DNA of 64,000 nt from Psychroserpens luteolus (GTDB lineage Bacteria > Bacteroidota > Bacteroidia > Flavobacteriales > Flavobacteriaceae), in the NCBI RefSeq assembly GCF_021032705.1, contig NZ_JAHVXI010000001.1, forward strand, positions 620,001 to 684,000, read 5' to 3'. The notes beneath the pieces are model-generated. The model was not told the origin of the DNA, made no database searches, and saw only the letters and a list, made by a program, of their open reading frames with translations. Shown in pieces: positions 24,929 to 34,700 of the stretch. The stretch's first letter is position 1. The number at the start of each line of letters is the position of its first letter. The position numbers were made by a program, and so were the translations under genes.

Positions 24929-27274
24929 CTATCCTTTTACAATGGCTTCGTCTAAATTAAAAATCAAACTTGTTAATGTGCTCAATGCATATAATTTTTC
25001 TTCTGAAATATCTTCTCGTTTTTCCGTTAACTGAATCCGTTTTGTATCATCATAATTTGCTTCTGAGTCTGATAGAAAGTTTAGAAGGTTATCAACTTCA
25101 AATTCCTCTGGAGCTCTAGACGTAATTTTTCTAAAAATAATCTGGATTCGTTTTTTATCTGTTAAATTCTTATCCTTAAGTAATTGAGTGGCCAGAACAG
25201 TTGAAGCTTCAATAAGCTGAGGATCATTAAGCATTACTAAAGCTTGCAATGGTGTACTTGTTTTTTGGCGTTCTATGGTACAAAAATCTCTAGTTGCTGC
25301 ATCAAAAGTGAGCATTGCCGGAGGAGGAACCGTTCGTTTCCAAAAGGTATACAAGCTTCTTCTATATAAATTCTCGCCTGTGTCCATAATATATTCTGTA
25401 AGTCCTTGTCCTGATGTCGTTTCAGCCCAAAGCCCCTTGGGTTGATATGGTTTCACACTTGGCCCACCAACTTTTTCTACCAATAACCCACTAACCGCAA
25501 GTGCATTATCTCGTATCATTTCTGCAGTTAATTTTTGTCTTGAGCTTCGAGCCAGCCATTTATTATAAGGGTCAATTTCTAGTAATTCTGGAGTAGCTTT
25601 TGATGTTTGTTGATAAGTGCTAGACATGACCATTCGCCTCATCATCTTTTTCATATCCCATCCATCTTCCCTAAATGTAATCGCTAACCAATCTAATAAT
25701 TCGGGATGTGATGGTAGTGCTCCCTGATTCCCAAAATCTGAACTTGAAGCGACAATACCAACTCCAAAAATTTGTTGCCATAATCTATTGACGGCTACTC
25801 TGGCTGTCAATGTGTTTTTCTCATCAAAAAACCAATTTGCCAACCCTAATCTGTTTTTTTTAAAACCATCAAAAGGAAGTACAGCTTTTGGTGTTGCTGG
25901 CTCGACCTCTTCACCATGCGCATCATAAGCTCCTCTTTTGAGTACATATGTTTTTCTATTAGGCGCATCATCTCGCATAACCATCAAATCAATCTCTGGA
26001 ATCGAATCTGGTTTATTTATAAATGACAGTACCTCATCAATTTCTTTTTCAGTAATCTTAATATTAGGTTCTGGAATTTCACCATAATCCATTCGTCCTT
26101 TTTCCTTAACTTTATTAAAGAAACTGTAAAAACTGAAGTATTCCTTTTGCGAAATAGGATCGTATTTATGATCATGGCATTGTGCGCATTCCATAGTTAA
26201 TCCTAATAAAGATTTTGAAACTGTATTGGTTCGATCTAAAACATACTCTACACGATATTCTTCATCTATCACACCACCTTCTTGGGTAATCTTATGATTT
26301 CTATTAAACCCTGTCGCTAGAATTTGCTCTAATGTAGCATCGGGTAATAAATCGCCAGCGAGTTGCCATTTAATGAATTCATCGTAGGGTATATTTCTGT
26401 TAAACGCACTAATAACCCAATCGCGCCAAGGCCACATAACACGCTCTAAGTCATCCTGATAACCATGTGTGTCTGAATATCTAGACACATCCAGCCAACT
26501 TGCCGTCATATGTTCTCCATATTGTGTGGAGTTGAGTAAACGATCAACTATTTTTTCATAGGCAGTATTAGAATTATCAGCTAAAAAAGCATCAATATCT
26601 GCTAGGCTCGGAGGTAAACCCGTTAAATCAAAATAAACCCGTCTTATCAGCTTTTCCTTACTTGCTTTTTCAGAAAGCGACAATCCTTGTTCTTCTAATT
26701 TTTGAATGATAAAATTATCAATTTCATTTACAACAAGGTTGTTGTTTTTCACCTCAGGAATCTTAGACTTCTCAGGAGCAACGAATGCCCAATGATCTTT
26801 CCAAACCGCACCTTGTGCTATCCATTTTGTAAGCACTGCTTTTTCATAGGTATTTAATGACAAATTAGAATCTTCAGGAGGCATCATTTTTAAAGGATTA
26901 GTAGAATTAATCCTATGAGCCATTTGACTCAAAAGTGTATCTCCTGGGACAACAGCAAATCGGTCTAAGTTTTCACCAATAGCCGCATAAGCACCTTCCT
27001 TAGTATCTAATCTTAAATTCGCTTCACGTGTACCATTATCTGGACCATGACACAAATAGCAGCGATCAGATAAAATAGGTTTTACGTCGAAAATATAATC
27101 GACAGTTTCGGGTACTTCTTTAGTAGAATTAGCATCGGTTAAACCTGATGAATCAACAGTCACATAGTCGCTCTTTGGCGTCTTTGAAATGTATTTATAA
27201 CAAAGCACTAAAACAAACGGTATTGCAAAATACAATATCCATTTAAATGGCTTGTTTTGTTCTTTCTTTTTCAA
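24929..27274 (-). CDS. DUF1549/DUF1553 protein with N-terminal planctomycete-type cytochrome c
   Basis: A protein of 781 residues anchored by one N-terminal helix (about 12-27). The PSCyt1 cytochrome domain (about 60-155) has haem-c motif CYLCH at 72-76 and KMMPPEDS as a likely distal ligand region. DUF1549 (about 185-390) contains RRVYFDLTGLPPS and a second haem-c motif CAQCH at 363-367 followed by DHKYDPI. DUF1553 (about 480-740) contains LTARVAVNRLWQQIFG and RRSLYTFWKRTVPPP. Both haem motifs are intact. It is the first gene of the five-gene operon and faces the periplasm. The family is known from Planctomycetes polysaccharide loci; substrate and reaction are unknown. Confidence 0.9.
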   Translation of the reverse strand: MKKKEQNKPFKWILYFAIPFVLVLCYKYISKTPKSDYVTVDSSGLTDANSTKEVPETVDYIFDVKPILSDRCYLCHGPDNGTREANLRLDTKEGAYAAIGENLDRFAVVPGDTLLSQMAHRINSTNPLKMMPPEDSNLSLNTYEKAVLTKWIAQGAVWKDHWAFVAPEKSKIPEVKNNNLVVNEIDNFIIQKLEEQGLSLSEKASKEKLIRRVYFDLTGLPPSLADIDAFLADNSNTAYEKIVDRLLNSTQYGEHMTASWLDVSRYSDTHGYQDDLERVMWPWRDWVISAFNRNIPYDEFIKWQLAGDLLPDATLEQILATGFNRNHKITQEGGVIDEEYRVEYVLDRTNTVSKSLLGLTMECAQCHDHKYDPISQKEYFSFYSFFNKVKEKGRMDYGEIPEPNIKITEKEIDEVLSFINKPDSIPEIDLMVMRDDAPNRKTYVLKRGAYDAHGEEVEPATPKAVLPFDGFKKNRLGLANWFFDEKNTLTARVAVNRLWQQIFGVGIVASSSDFGNQGALPSHPELLDWLAITFREDGWDMKKMMRRMVMSSTYQQTSKATPELLEIDPYNKWLARSSRQKLTAEMIRDNALAVSGLLVEKVGGPSVKPYQPKGLWAETTSGQGLTEYIMDTGENLYRRSLYTFWKRTVPPPAMLTFDAATRDFCTIERQKTSTPLQALVMLNDPQLIEASTVLATQLLKDKNLTDKKRIQIIFRKITSRAPEEFEVDNLLNFLSDSEANYDDTKRIQLTEKREDISEEKLYALSTLTSLIFNLDEAIVKG

Positions 27275-27358
27275 TTTTTAGCTGCTTACAAAGCCTTTAG
27301 GGGCAATATTAAACTAATGCCCTACAAGATAGTAATCTGTACTAGTAAAACCAAAATA

Positions 27359-28432
27359 TTAGAACAATCGCATCTGTCCATCTTTAAAAGGTTCGTGTAG
27401 CTCAATATTTAACTTAGGCATTGTTTTTCCTTTGAAATATTTGAGTCGAGCTAATTTAACTAGATCATGAATTTGTTTTGCAATTTGGCCTTCACCACTC
27501 ATTCGTTTTCCAAAGCGAGACTCATTGAGTTTACCTCCATGACAATTTTCTATTTGATGTAATACCTTTTCGGCACGATCGGGAAGCGCTTTATGAATCC
27601 AATCTGTAAAAATTTCACCAATAGCTCCATTTAATCGTACAATTGTATGCGCTATACTTAATGCGCCAGCCTCAGAAACAGATTTAGCCAAGGGTAAGAT
27701 CTCATGACTATTAATTGAAGGAATAATTGGCGCTAACATCACATTTACAGGAATACCATGTTCACTCAATATTTTTACAGTCCTTAATCGTTTCTTAATG
27801 GATGCCGTTCTAGGTTCTAAGATTCGTCTTGTTGTTTCAGATAATGATGTTATGGATATATTTACACTAACTAGGTTGTCTTTCGCTAATTCTTGTAGAA
27901 TATCCAGATCACGAAGAATCAAAGCGTTTTTAGTAATGATACCTACTGGATGTTTATACTTCAAAAATACCTCTAAGCATTGTCTAGTAATCTTAAATTT
28001 TTTTTCTGCAGGTTGATAGCAATCTGTATTTCCAGACATCACTATAGGATAGGCTTTCCAACTTTTACGTTTTATAAAAGCTTCTAATAACTTTGACGCA
28101 TCGGTTTTAATTAAAATACGACGCTCAAAATCCAATCCAGCACTAAAGCCCCAATACTCATGACTATTTCGTGCATAACAATAAATGCAACCATGTTCAC
28201 AGCCTTGGTACATATTCATAGAATAAGCCATTCCTACATCTGGACTTGTGACTTTATTGACAATCGTTTTTGGAAAAACAGGAAGATATAATGTCTTATT
28301 TTGATCGGCTTGCTCACCTTCTTTTGCACAATATTCTAAAAAATCATCACGTTGCTCATGACTCAATTCAAAAAAACGATTGTGTACATTCTGTTGAGCG
28401 CCTCGGCCTTTTATGATTGATTTTTTAAACAT
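27359..28432 (-). CDS. Radical SAM protein, PA0069/SPL-like family
   Basis: A cytoplasmic protein of 357 residues with the radical SAM cluster motif CEHGCIYCYAR (Cys78, Cys82, Cys85), which binds a 4Fe-4S cluster and S-adenosylmethionine. The following segments (VMSGNTDCYQPAEKKFKITRQCLEVF, here only in parts, and RTASIKKRLRTVKILSEHGIPV) match the PA0069-like subgroup of conserved bacterial proteins related to spore photoproduct lyase. The substrate is unknown. The gene stands alone with 84 bp to the cytochrome operon downstream. It is probably an independent housekeeping gene. Confidence 0.85.
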   Translation of the reverse strand: MFKKSIIKGRGAQQNVHNRFFELSHEQRDDFLEYCAKEGEQADQNKTLYLPVFPKTIVNKVTSPDVGMAYSMNMYQGCEHGCIYCYARNSHEYWGFSAGLDFERRILIKTDASKLLEAFIKRKSWKAYPIVMSGNTDCYQPAEKKFKITRQCLEVFLKYKHPVGIITKNALILRDLDILQELAKDNLVSVNISITSLSETTRRILEPRTASIKKRLRTVKILSEHGIPVNVMLAPIIPSINSHEILPLAKSVSEAGALSIAHTIVRLNGAIGEIFTDWIHKALPDRAEKVLHQIENCHGGKLNESRFGKRMSGEGQIAKQIHDLVKLARLKYFKGKTMPKLNIELHEPFKDGQMRLF

Positions 28433-28515
28433 ATTTTGTATTTTTTTGTAAAATTACAAAATATTTATGAATCATCAACCTATATAATTAGCATCATTTA
28501 AAAGTAATAATAGTT

Positions 28516-28809
28516 TTATTGGTTATTGGGTTTTAACCAAATAGCTATGTTTATAAATAGTAATGTATTGAGGCCCAAAACAAGAGAAACTACAAACCAA
28601 CTGTTTATACTTAGTCTATGCTTTTTGCATATTTCAACAATACCAATGGCAACAGCTAATCTTTCAACAAGAATGAATAGCACAAAGAAAACCCAAAAAT
28701 CTGATGTTAAATTTTCCGCTAAGAAAGGCCTTAAAAATATATAGACAACAAGCAAAGATAAAAACCAAACTAGTATGGGTAAAAAAACGAACGCTGTTTT
28801 GTTGCTCAT
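28516..28809 (-). CDS. Small three-helix membrane protein
   Basis: A protein of 97 residues with three hydrophobic segments at about 8-28, 38-60 and 70-92, and the basic loop CKKHRLSINSW between the second and third. The last residues are WLKPNNQ. No family is recognised, although DUF-type small membrane proteins of this layout are common in flavobacteria. It starts 8 bp after the enoyl-CoA hydratase stop, suggesting co-transcription but no obvious shared function. Confidence 0.6.
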   Translation of the reverse strand: MSNKTAFVFLPILVWFLSLLVVYIFLRPFLAENLTSDFWVFFVLFILVERLAVAIGIVEICKKHRLSINSWFVVSLVLGLNTLLFINIAIWLKPNNQ

Positions 28810-28817
28810 TTAAGTCA

Positions 28818-29600
28818 TTATTTTCCTGGGAAATCCGCTTTACGCTTTTCTAAGAATGCTGTTGTTCCTTCTGTGAAGTCTTGGGTACCAAAGCATTTTC
28901 CAAATTGTTTGACTTCGGTTTTATAACCATTAACGCCATCTTTATAATTAGCATTAATAGATTTAATAGCAGCTTTAATAGCCACTGAAGAATTACGCAT
29001 GATCTTACTTGCAATCTTTTCGGCCAAGGCAATTAATTCACCTTCAGCAGTGACATGATTTACCAAACCATACTGTAATGCTTGATTGGCATCGATCATT
29101 CCTGCAGTCATCACCATTTCCATAGCACGACCTTTTCCTACTAACTGAGGTAAACGCTGTGTTCCACCATATCCTGGAATAACACCTAGCGACACTTCAG
29201 GCAATCCCATTTTAGCATTAGCACTAGCAACTCTAAAATGACAAGCCATAGCCAATTCTAAACCTCCTCCTAGTGCAAAACCATTAACAGCCGCTATGAC
29301 TGGAGTTCCTAAGTTCTCGATATAATCAAATAAAAGTTCTTGCCCCTTTGCAGCTAATTTCTCTCCATTCTTGACATCAAAATCTGCAAATTCACTAATA
29401 TCTGCACCTGCAACAAATGCTTTTTCACCACTACCAGTGATAATAACAACTTTCGTCTCATCACTTTTGTTCGCTATTTTAAGTGCATCGTGCAACTCTT
29501 GTATCGTTGCTTTATTTAAAGCATTGAGTTTACTCGGTCTATTAATTGTAATTGTGGTAATTCCGTTATAGGTATTGGATAAGATGTTTTCGTAACTCAT
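28818..29600 (-). CDS. Enoyl-CoA hydratase/isomerase family protein
   Basis: A crotonase-fold enzyme of 260 residues. The oxyanion-hole segments are GEKAFVAGADISEF (about 56-69) and NGFALGGGLELAMAC (about 105-120). The PEVSLGVIPGYGGTQRLP segment contains the catalytic glutamates of true hydratases. It most likely hydrates short-chain trans-2-enoyl-CoA, as in beta-oxidation or 3-hydroxybutyryl-CoA dehydration. No thiolase or dehydrogenase is adjacent. It is 14 bp downstream of a histidine kinase gene and 8 bp upstream of a small membrane protein gene. Confidence 0.9.
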   Translation of the reverse strand: MSYENILSNTYNGITTITINRPSKLNALNKATIQELHDALKIANKSDETKVVIITGSGEKAFVAGADISEFADFDVKNGEKLAAKGQELLFDYIENLGTPVIAAVNGFALGGGLELAMACHFRVASANAKMGLPEVSLGVIPGYGGTQRLPQLVGKGRAMEMVMTAGMIDANQALQYGLVNHVTAEGELIALAEKIASKIMRNSSVAIKAAIKSINANYKDGVNGYKTEVKQFGKCFGTQDFTEGTTAFLEKRKADFPGK

Positions 29601-29614
29601 GGTGTTTTGTATTG

Positions 29615-31069
29615 TTATAACTTCGGAAATGTAACTGAAAATGTTGTTCCAGCTCCTTGTTGAGATGTAAAGGTAATATTTCCTTTATAAGTTTCAACAA
29701 TATTTTTAACCATAGCTAAACCTAATCCCATTCCACTTGTTTTTGTCGTAAATTTAGGTTCGAAGATCAATGGTTTATTCTCTTCAGTAATTCCAACCCC
29801 ATTGTCTTCTACAGTAATTTTAACCATATCATTTTCGGAAGTGACCTTAACTTCAATTCTTGGGTTTTCTTTATCCTCAGGAATGGCCTGAATTCCATTC
29901 TTAACTAAATTGGTAACAACACGTATTAACTGGGTACGATCGAAATTTGCTACAATATCTTCATCTTCGGAAGAAAAAATAATATAATCTTCACTAAAAA
30001 TATCCAGTCCCAATTTTACAATATTAGTAACGTTTAATGTTTCATTTTTTTGAGCAGGCATTTTGGCAAAATTTGAAAATGCCGAGGCTATAGAGCTCAT
30101 TGTATCTATTTGCTGAATGAGTGTCTGGCTATATTCGTCTACTTTTTGATGAATATTCTCATCATCTGGATTAAACTTACGCTGAAAACTTTGCACACTC
30201 AAACGCATTGGTGTTAATGGGTTTTTAATCTCATGAGCAACTTGTTTTGCCATTTCTCTCCATGCTTGTTCACGTTCACTTGTTGCTAATTTTACAGCAC
30301 TTTCCTCCAACTCGTCTATCATACTATTGTAGGAGTTAATTAGCGTCGAAATTTCTTCGCTAGAGGATGCAATATCAATTTTCTTATTCCGCTTTTCTAA
30401 TCGAGTTTCATTTATTTTATCTGCAATAGTTTTTAAGGTTCTAGTGATATATTTAGATAACAACAACGCCAGAATAATGGCAATAAGCATCATAAACAAA
30501 TAGGCATAAGCAAGTCGCTCTAAAAACTCATCTAATTCTTTATTTAAGAAATCATCATTCTCAAGATATGGTAAATTTAAAATAGCTAAAGGCTTCGATT
30601 TAGAATCAAGAATATATCGATACGATGATTGAAACGTCTCACCATTTTTTTGGATCTTTTCTACAAAACGGTGTTCGGCAGTATTTGAAATTTCGTTTAA
30701 AACATTAGTATCTATACATTGAGATATTGAGTCATTGGTAAAGCTTGCTTTAGACGTAATGAGCAAAGTCCCATCTAAATCGTACAAATTAATTCTTAAA
30801 CTGTGAATTTCTGCGATTCTATAGATTTCATCTTTAAAAATCAAAGGTACCTTTTCTGTTTCAACAAGATAGGTCGTTTCTTTAATCACATAGTCTATAT
30901 CACTAATTATAGCCTGTTCTTTTCGTTCTAAACGGCCCTTATGATAATCTCTAGCTTCTTCATTATATTGGTAAATAGTGACACCTGCAATAAGTATAGA
31001 TGCAATAAGCACCAATAATATCATGGCAAAAAAGATACGGACTCGTAAAGACAGTTTGTTTAACTTCAT
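29615..31069 (-). CDS. NtrY-like sensor histidine kinase without adjacent response regulator
   Basis: An inner-membrane kinase of 484 residues. One helix lies at about 10-32, a periplasmic sensor domain at about 33-185, and a second helix at about 187-205. A HAMP domain follows (about 206-262), then a phosphoacceptor HEIKNPLTPMRLS with His279. The ATPase domain has a VTNLVKNGIQAIPEDKENP N box, DNGVGI, and a GMGLGLAMVKNIVE G2 box. HEIKNPLTP is typical of NtrY-type kinases that pair with NtrC-like regulators. No response regulator lies next to it. It is followed 14 bp later by the hydratase gene. The signal sensed is unknown. Confidence 0.88.
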   Translation of the reverse strand: MKLNKLSLRVRIFFAMILLVLIASILIAGVTIYQYNEEARDYHKGRLERKEQAIISDIDYVIKETTYLVETEKVPLIFKDEIYRIAEIHSLRINLYDLDGTLLITSKASFTNDSISQCIDTNVLNEISNTAEHRFVEKIQKNGETFQSSYRYILDSKSKPLAILNLPYLENDDFLNKELDEFLERLAYAYLFMMLIAIILALLLSKYITRTLKTIADKINETRLEKRNKKIDIASSSEEISTLINSYNSMIDELEESAVKLATSEREQAWREMAKQVAHEIKNPLTPMRLSVQSFQRKFNPDDENIHQKVDEYSQTLIQQIDTMSSIASAFSNFAKMPAQKNETLNVTNIVKLGLDIFSEDYIIFSSEDEDIVANFDRTQLIRVVTNLVKNGIQAIPEDKENPRIEVKVTSENDMVKITVEDNGVGITEENKPLIFEPKFTTKTSGMGLGLAMVKNIVETYKGNITFTSQQGAGTTFSVTFPKL

Positions 31070-31114
31070 CTCAATTTTTGTAGTGCAATAAATGTAACAA
31101 TAATTAAGCCAATA

Positions 31115-31663
31115 TTAAGCTTCAGGATTTTTACGTCTAATATTCTTATAAATCTTGAAACCTAACATCAATAAAACAGCTAGTACAACAATCCCTATAA
31201 CGCCAAAGATCCAATTAATAGCATTTTTCAGAATAACTAAAAATACTACAGCAAATAAAATAAAGGTTGCACCTTCATTCCATAAGCGCATAAAGTTTGA
31301 GGTTTTCTTTACCTCATCACGTTGTAATTGCTTATAAAACTGATGCGTTTTTAAATGGTATAAAAGCAATAGCACAACAAAAGCAAGCTTAACATGCATC
31401 CAAGGTTGTTCTAACCAAACAGGCTGCAATACAATGAGCCAAATGGCAAATAGTGTTGCTAAAATTGCAGATGGCCATGTGATGATGTTCCATAAGCGTT
31501 TAGCCATTAGTTTTAATTGTTTTCCCAAGATTTCCTTTTCAGGAGATGGTTTATGGAAGGCTTCAATTTGATACACAAATAATCTAGGAATATAGAATAG
31601 ACCTGCAAACCACGTTACAACAAAAATAAGATGAAGGGCTTTTATATAATTGTAATATTCCAT
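31115..31663 (-). CDS. hemJ: Protoporphyrinogen IX oxidase, HemJ type
   Basis: An inner-membrane protein of 182 residues with about five helices. It begins MEYYNYIKALHLIFVVTWFAGLFYIPRLF, the HemJ signature (reported here in parts: His11 in KALHL and WFAGLFYIPRLFVY). HemJ oxidises protoporphyrinogen IX to protoporphyrin IX in bacteria lacking HemG and HemY, the step before ferrochelatase. Conserved Arg and Lys in the cytoplasmic loop (KLMAKRLWNI) agree. It complements hemH nearby and the hem operon at 42746-50951. It is longer than the usual 140-150 residues because of a C-terminal extra helix and a basic tail (RRKNPEA). Confidence 0.88.
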   Translation of the reverse strand: MEYYNYIKALHLIFVVTWFAGLFYIPRLFVYQIEAFHKPSPEKEILGKQLKLMAKRLWNIITWPSAILATLFAIWLIVLQPVWLEQPWMHVKLAFVVLLLLYHLKTHQFYKQLQRDEVKKTSNFMRLWNEGATFILFAVVFLVILKNAINWIFGVIGIVVLAVLLMLGFKIYKNIRRKNPEA

Positions 31664-31694
31664 TTAAATATCATTAGTTAAATAAATTCTTAGT

Positions 31695-31725
31695 AGAGAT
31701 ATCTCGACTGCGCTCGATATGACAA
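31695..31725. repeat. Short REP-like palindromic element
   Basis: The stretch between hemJ and the sortilin-like gene contains ATATC, TCGA, CTGCGC, TCGA, TAT followed by GACA. This is a small palindrome of a type scattered between genes in many flavobacterial genomes. Only one copy is seen in this window, so repetition itself cannot be shown here. Confidence 0.4.
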
Positions 31726-31730
31726 CAAAA

Positions 31731-34700
31731 TTAATCCTCGACAAATAAATAGTTTAAGTTCTTAGCATTAAAGTCTGCATTAAATTGTTTGATTTTATTG
31801 GATATCAATGTGTTAAATGCATTCAATTGTTCATCTATTTTAGCCGTCAGTTCATTTTTTACAGCTATATCCTGATCGGTTGGTGGAAAATCTCCCATAC
31901 TTACTAAAGAGTTCAAATGCCCTAATTTGTTGGTCAACCTAATTGGGAAATTTAAAGGGTCTTGACCACTTCTGTTTTTGGTTTGATACAAAGCTTCTTC
32001 AATTGTTGTAAATTCTTCCTTGAGCTTTTTTGCGTCTTCCAATAACTGTTTCAGGTCGTCATTCCCTTTATATTGTGCTTCAAAAGCTGAAAGCTGTTTT
32101 TTAATTTTTCTAATAGTCTTGATGGATTTATGAGCGTCATCCATAGTTTTATTGACATCTTTTATAAAATCAAATTGCTTTTGCATATCGGCTTGTGAAC
32201 TTTCTGCACGAGGATCTGCGACAATATTAAACGACTGTGGAGTTGCTGTTCCATTCACATTAAGATGTACTTTATATGTTCCTGGAATAGCTCTTGGACC
32301 ATTTAAGCTTGCCCACCACAAAATCATACCATCTAAACGCTCGGCGCCCTCATAAGTCATATTCCACACAAATTGATTCATGCCTTGTTTGACTTCGAGC
32401 TTATCCTTTTTTTTGTTTTTAGTTGAAAACGTCTTAATCGTATCGCCCTTAGTATCAAAATAAGTAAGTGACACTTCATCATTTTTTGCGTCATAGCTTT
32501 TTAGATTAAAATATGTGATGACACCATTTGGGTGGTTCGTTCCTTCTGTCTTACTTCCTTTGCGACTACCACCACGCATTCTATAGGTATCTTTAGGTTT
32601 GAATAACCTGTTGTCTTCCGTATTGGAACTGTACAATTGATGTATAACAGTCAAGTCATCAATAATCCAAAGACTTCTTCCTTGCGTTGCAACAATTAGG
32701 TTGTTGTCTTTTAAGGTTATATCTGTAATTGGAACTATTGGAAGGTTTAATTGAAAAGGCTTCCAATTCTTTCCATCATCAAACGAGATATACATACCTG
32801 TTTCTGTTCCAGCATATAGCAACCCTTTTTGTTTTGGGTCTTCGCGTAGTACTCTTGTGAAATGTTCTGGATTAATACCATTAGTAATCTTCTTCCACGT
32901 TTTACCGTAATCGGTTGTTTTATAAAGGTAAGGTGCAAAATCACCTGTTTTATATTTTGTTCCAGCCACATAACACGTTCCAGCATCAAAAGCACTAGGT
33001 TCTATACTATTAATCATCATCCATTCTGGCATCCCTTTAGGTGTAACATTCTCCCAATTTTGTCCGCCATCTCTTGTGATATGAATTAAACCATCATCAC
33101 TACCAACCCATAGTAAACCTTCAGTAATTGGCGATTCTTGAGCGGCAAAAATTGTGCAATAATACTCTACAGACGTATTGTCTTGTGTAATTGGCCCTCC
33201 AGAAGATTTTAATTTTTCCGGGTCGTTTCTAGTCAAATCCGGACTAATAATTTTCCACGACTGTCCTTCATTTTCAGTAACATGAACATGCTGAGAAAAT
33301 GTATACAATCGATCAGGATTATGCTTAGAGAAAATAATAGGAAAGTTCCACTGAAAGCGATACTTCATCCCTTCGGCACCATGACCCATAGGGTTGTCTG
33401 GCCAAACATTAATCGCTCTTACCGTACCTGTTTTATGATTCACTCTGGTTAAAAACCCATCATAACTTCCTCCATAAACAATATCATTATCTTCTGGGTC
33501 TACAGCAATATGAGCCGATTCTCCTCCCGCTGTACTTTCCCAGTCGTCTTCAGAAATCGATCTACCATCTGTTCTATGTGGAATTCTAATAGTAGAATTA
33601 TCTTGTTGTGCTACATAAATACGGTAAGGAAAATGATTATCTGTCGTGACACGATAAAACTGTGAGGTTGGTTGATTTCTATAGGTGCTCCATGTATCGC
33701 CTCCATCATAAGTCACTTGAGCCCCACCATCATCACCAATAATCATTCGGTTTGGGTCTTCAGGTGCAATCCACAAATCGTGATGATCTCCATGTGGCGC
33801 ATTATAAGTGCTAAATGTTTTTCCACCATCTGTACTTTTATGATAGCGTACATTTAAAACATAGACCACATCTACATCTTTAGTATCTGCATATACTCTA
33901 GTATAGTACCATGCACGCTGACGCAATTTACGTTCGCTATTAACCTGTTTCCAAGTTTCGCCTCCATCTTCACTTCTATATAAACCACCCTTATCTTTAT
34001 TTTCTACAATAGCCCAAACACGTTGATTGTTTACAGGCGATACTGTAACACCTATAATCCCTAAAGTTCCTTCTGGAAATCCTTTTTTAGTTGAAATCTC
34101 GGTCCAGGTTTCACCTTTATCTGTGCTTTTCCATAACGCAGAACCGTCACCACCAGAACTTAGACTGTAAGGTGTGCGCTGTACACGCCATGTTGATGCA
34201 TATAATATTCTAGGGTTTGTTGGATCTATAATTAAATCAACAACACCAGCATGTTCGTTAGAAAACAATGTTTTTTTCCATGTCTTTCCACCATCTGTAC
34301 TTTTATAAACACCACGTTCTTGAGTTGGTTTGTAGATATTTCCGAGAACACCTGCGTATACGATATTATGATTTGTTGGATCAACTGCAATTCGAGGTAC
34401 GTGACGTGAGTTTTTCAAACCTGAAGATACCCATGTTTTTCCTGCGTCAACACTTTTCCAAATCCCATAACCTGAAGACACATTTCCACGAACTGTTTTT
34501 TCTCCTCCACCAACGTACATTACATTAGGGTCACTTTTTGATACTGTAATTGCACCGATACTTCCGCCGAAAAATCCGTCAGAAATATTATCCCAAGACC
34601 GTCCGCCATCTAATGTTTTCCATATCCCTCCACCTGTTGCTCCAAAGTAATAGAGGTTTGGTTTATTGGGAACGCCTGTAACCGCAGCACTTCGTCCACC

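Noticed and set aside
27305-27335. Near-palindrome with GGGCA and TGCCC arms between the radical SAM gene and the cytochrome operon
   Set aside because: The stem has a bulge, the loop is long and no T tract follows, so neither terminator nor operator can be supported.
34268-34528. Plus-strand open frame opposite the sortilin-like gene
   Set aside because: It mirrors Asp-box repeats on the coding strand and has no signal or family feature.
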